A DNA stretch of 64,000 bases from Aminobacter aganoensis. GTDB lineage: Bacteria > Pseudomonadota > Alphaproteobacteria > Rhizobiales > Rhizobiaceae. This document shows positions 62,419 to 64,000 of the stretch, piece after piece (the first letter of the stretch is position 1; each line of letters starts with the position of its first letter). A program made the translations under genes and the position numbers. A model generated the notes under the pieces. The model did not search any database. It worked only from the letters and a program-made list of their open reading frames with translations, and had not been told where the DNA came from. The DNA is taken from the NCBI RefSeq assembly GCF_014206975.1, contig NZ_JACHOU010000004.1:186001-250000 (forward strand), given 5' to 3'.

Positions 62419-63696
62419 ATGCGTTTCAGTATTTTGAAGGCGAATAAACGCTCTATGGTGCGCGGCGGCGCCGTTCTGCTGGTTGCCGGCATGGCGGCGG
62501 GCTGCAGTTCCGGAGTGTCTCGATTCGGCGGCGGTGGCGTCGACGACATCTTTACGGCATCGACGCCCAACCAGCGCTCGATCATCAGCCAGCAACAGCA
62601 GCCGCAGCCCTATCCAGGCGAGACGCAGGCAGCACCGCTCGCGGCCAGCAATTCAGGCTCCGTGAGCCGCGGCAGCCTGCAGCCGGTGTCTTCGCAGTCC
62701 TTGCCGGCTCCCGCGCCAGCTCCGGTCAACGCAGCCCAGGCACCCGCCCTGGCGCCGGCCGTCGATCGCACGACGACGGCAACCGTTGCCCAGGCTCCCG
62801 CTCAGCCCACGCAGGACAACGTGCTCAAGCTGCCTGGCAAGAAGCCGCTTCCGGCAAACCAGCAGCCGCTGTCCACGGACAAGGTTGCCGTGCTGCCGCA
62901 GCAGCCCAAGGCTAAGGCAGGCGGTGCGCTTGCCCAGATCGACTCCTCGGCCGACAAGAATGCCAAGCCTGCCGGCGCAGGCGGCAGCTACAAGGTTGCC
63001 GAAGGCGATACGCTCAACCGCATCGCCAACAAGCTTGGCGTTACCACGGCAGCGCTCAAGCAGGCCAACGGCTTGCAGGATGGCCGCATCCGCATCGGCC
63101 AGTCGCTGAAGGTGCCCGGTGCCGCCGGCGCGACCGTTGCCAAGGCAGTACCTGCCGCCGTCGATCCGGTGGTGACCAGCACTTCTGCTCCGGCAAAGCC
63201 CGCTGTCGCGGCGGCAAAGCCGGCCGCCGAGGCGCCGACGGTTGCCGCCTACACGCCGCCGAAGAAGGACAAGCTGGTGCAGCAGGCCGAAGAATCGGCC
63301 GAGGCAGCGCCCAACGCCACCGGCATCGACCGCATGCGCTGGCCAGTGCGTGGCCGGGTCGTTGCCAGCTACGGCAAGGGCGGCGGCAAATCGAATGACG
63401 GCATCGACATCTCGGTGCCGGAAGGCACTCCGGTCAAGGCGGCCGAAAACGGCGTCGTCATCTATGCCGGCGACGGCCTCAAGGAATTCGGCAACACCGT
63501 ACTGGTGCGCCACGAGAACGGACTCGTGACCGTCTATGGCCATGCCAGCGAACTGAAGGTGCAGCGCGGCCAGAAGGTGAAGCGCGGCGATGAGATCGCG
63601 CTGTCTGGCATGAGCGGTTCGACCGATGCGCCGAAGCTCCACTTCGAAGTGCGCAAGAACTCGACGCCTGTCGATCCGAGCGGCTTCCTCGAATAG
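62419..63696 (+). CDS. LysM/LytM (M23) lipoprotein, NlpD/DipM-like
   Basis: A 425-residue lipoprotein. A signal peptide with a lipobox (VAGMAAGC, Cys about residue 32) is followed by a Ser/Gln/Pro/Ala-rich linker, one LysM domain (about 190-235: YKVAEGDTLNRIANKLGVTT) and a C-terminal M23/LytM domain (about 310-425: GIDISVPEGTPVKAAENGVV, then VYGHASELKVQRGQKVKRGD and LHFEVRKN). The first zinc ligand His is replaced by Asn (SNDGIDI), as in NlpD/EnvC/DipM activators, so it probably activates amidases during division rather than cutting peptidoglycan. The ATG at 62419 begins the signal peptide. Confidence 0.88.
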   Translation: MRFSILKANKRSMVRGGAVLLVAGMAAGCSSGVSRFGGGGVDDIFTASTPNQRSIISQQQQPQPYPGETQAAPLAASNSGSVSRGSLQPVSSQSLPAPAPAPVNAAQAPALAPAVDRTTTATVAQAPAQPTQDNVLKLPGKKPLPANQQPLSTDKVAVLPQQPKAKAGGALAQIDSSADKNAKPAGAGGSYKVAEGDTLNRIANKLGVTTAALKQANGLQDGRIRIGQSLKVPGAAGATVAKAVPAAVDPVVTSTSAPAKPAVAAAKPAAEAPTVAAYTPPKKDKLVQQAEESAEAAPNATGIDRMRWPVRGRVVASYGKGGGKSNDGIDISVPEGTPVKAAENGVVIYAGDGLKEFGNTVLVRHENGLVTVYGHASELKVQRGQKVKRGDEIALSGMSGSTDAPKLHFEVRKNSTPVDPSGFLE

Positions 63697-63730
63697 CGGG
63701 TGCCCTGACCTCCAATTTGCCCGCCAGCTT

Positions 63731-63763
63731 CGCCCGTCCCGACCAGGGGCGGGCGTTTTCGTT
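63731..63763 (+). terminator. Terminator after the LysM/LytM lipoprotein gene
   Basis: CGCCCGTCCC and GGGGCGGGCG pair (one G-T pair) around a five-base loop, followed by TTTTCG. It lies 34 bases after the stop and before the convergent gene. Confidence 0.75.
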
Positions 63764-63774
63764 GGCAGGCGGGA

Positions 63775-64000
63775 TCAGTCCTTCAGCGGCTTGCCCAGCC
63801 GACCGGCGAGATCCTGGATGAACTGCCAGGCGACGCGGCCCGAGCGGCTGCCGCGGGTCGTTGCCCATTCGAGCGCCTCGGCGCGTAGGGTCTCGGGGTC
63901 GCCTTCGAAGCCATGGTAGCGGGCATAACCGTTGACCATGTCGAGATACTCGTCCTGCGAGCATTTGTGGAATCCGAGCCACAGGCCGAAGCGATCCGAC
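63775..64000 (-). CDS. DUF815-type ATPase, C-terminal part, cut by the window edge
   Basis: The last ~75 residues of a protein read on the minus strand: SDRFGLWLGFHKCSQDEYLD, then MVNGYARYHGFEGDPETLRA, WATTRGSRSGRVAWQFIQDL and the end GRLGKPLKD. This matches the C-terminal lid of DUF815-family AAA ATPases. The nucleotide-binding part is outside the window. It converges on the LysM/LytM lipoprotein gene. Confidence 0.8.
   Translation of the reverse strand, partial: SDRFGLWLGFHKCSQDEYLDMVNGYARYHGFEGDPETLRAEALEWATTRGSRSGRVAWQFIQDLAGRLGKPLKD

Overview
The window reads as chromosomal DNA of an alphaproteobacterium of the order Hyphomicrobiales (Rhizobiales), most likely close to Mesorhizobium or Aminobacter. 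This is inferred from gene content: an ExoR-type periplasmic Sel1-repeat regulator, a PopZ-like pole organiser, an NDUFA12-like complex I accessory subunit, double cold-shock-domain and double PilZ proteins, GatB and a SPOR protein in the RgsS position. Rhizobial intergenic palindromes and high GC agree. There is no rRNA, prophage, insertion sequence or CRISPR array. Most of the window is core chromosome, with a few accessory islets.

Layout. 1-8.6 kb: end of threonine dehydratase, DUF1697, glyoxalase I, double cold-shock protein, DUF192, an alpha/beta hydrolase, an orphan ORF, an HD protein coupled to an enoyl-CoA hydratase-like protein, cysE, DUF3126, a membrane protein and a gamma carbonic anhydrase. 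8.4-15.6 kb: an apparently frameshifted small membrane protein, a RIME-like palindrome, a transglutaminase-like peptidase, a PilZ and a PAS protein, an orphan terminator, rhomboid, CBS, YjhX, gatB and a GNAT. 15.6-26.4 kb: a repeat, panC-panB, NDUFA12-like, DUF2155, aat, accC-accB-aroQ, a DsbA-like oxidoreductase, an M48 metalloprotease and an aminotransferase. 26.6-31.1 kb: an accessory three-gene cassette on the minus strand (SARP/BTAD-type regulator, PAP2/haloperoxidase-like protein with an Asn-Lys repeat, subtilase). 31.5-35.5 kb: a short ORF, an M20-type amidohydrolase, tRNA-Asn, a small membrane protein, tRNA-Cys and a methyltransferase. 35.7-46.5 kb: tolC, popZ, valS, a FadL-like porin, exoR, xthA and an NCS2 purine permease behind a structured leader. 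46.5-64 kb: VOC, erpA, dgt, argS, SPOR (rgsS-like), nagZ, scpA-scpB, an ABC ATPase, tatA-tatB-tatC, serS, surE, pcm, a LysM/LytM lipoprotein and the end of a DUF815 ATPase.

How the genes work together. The right-hand 17 kb is a long co-directional block for growth and envelope maintenance: translation (argS, serS), chromosome condensation (scpAB), Tat export, murein recycling (nagZ), polar growth or division (SPOR and LytM proteins) and protein repair (pcm, surE). aroQ-accB-accC-aat on the minus strand joins shikimate and fatty-acid synthesis with N-end-rule tagging. panB and panC overlap and make pantoate and then pantothenate. The clearest candidate for an undescribed unit is the regulator-PAP2-subtilase cassette: both enzymes keep catalytic motifs yet show no export signal. 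Starts were chosen from ribosome-binding sites and family N-termini, so several are shorter than the longest open frame.
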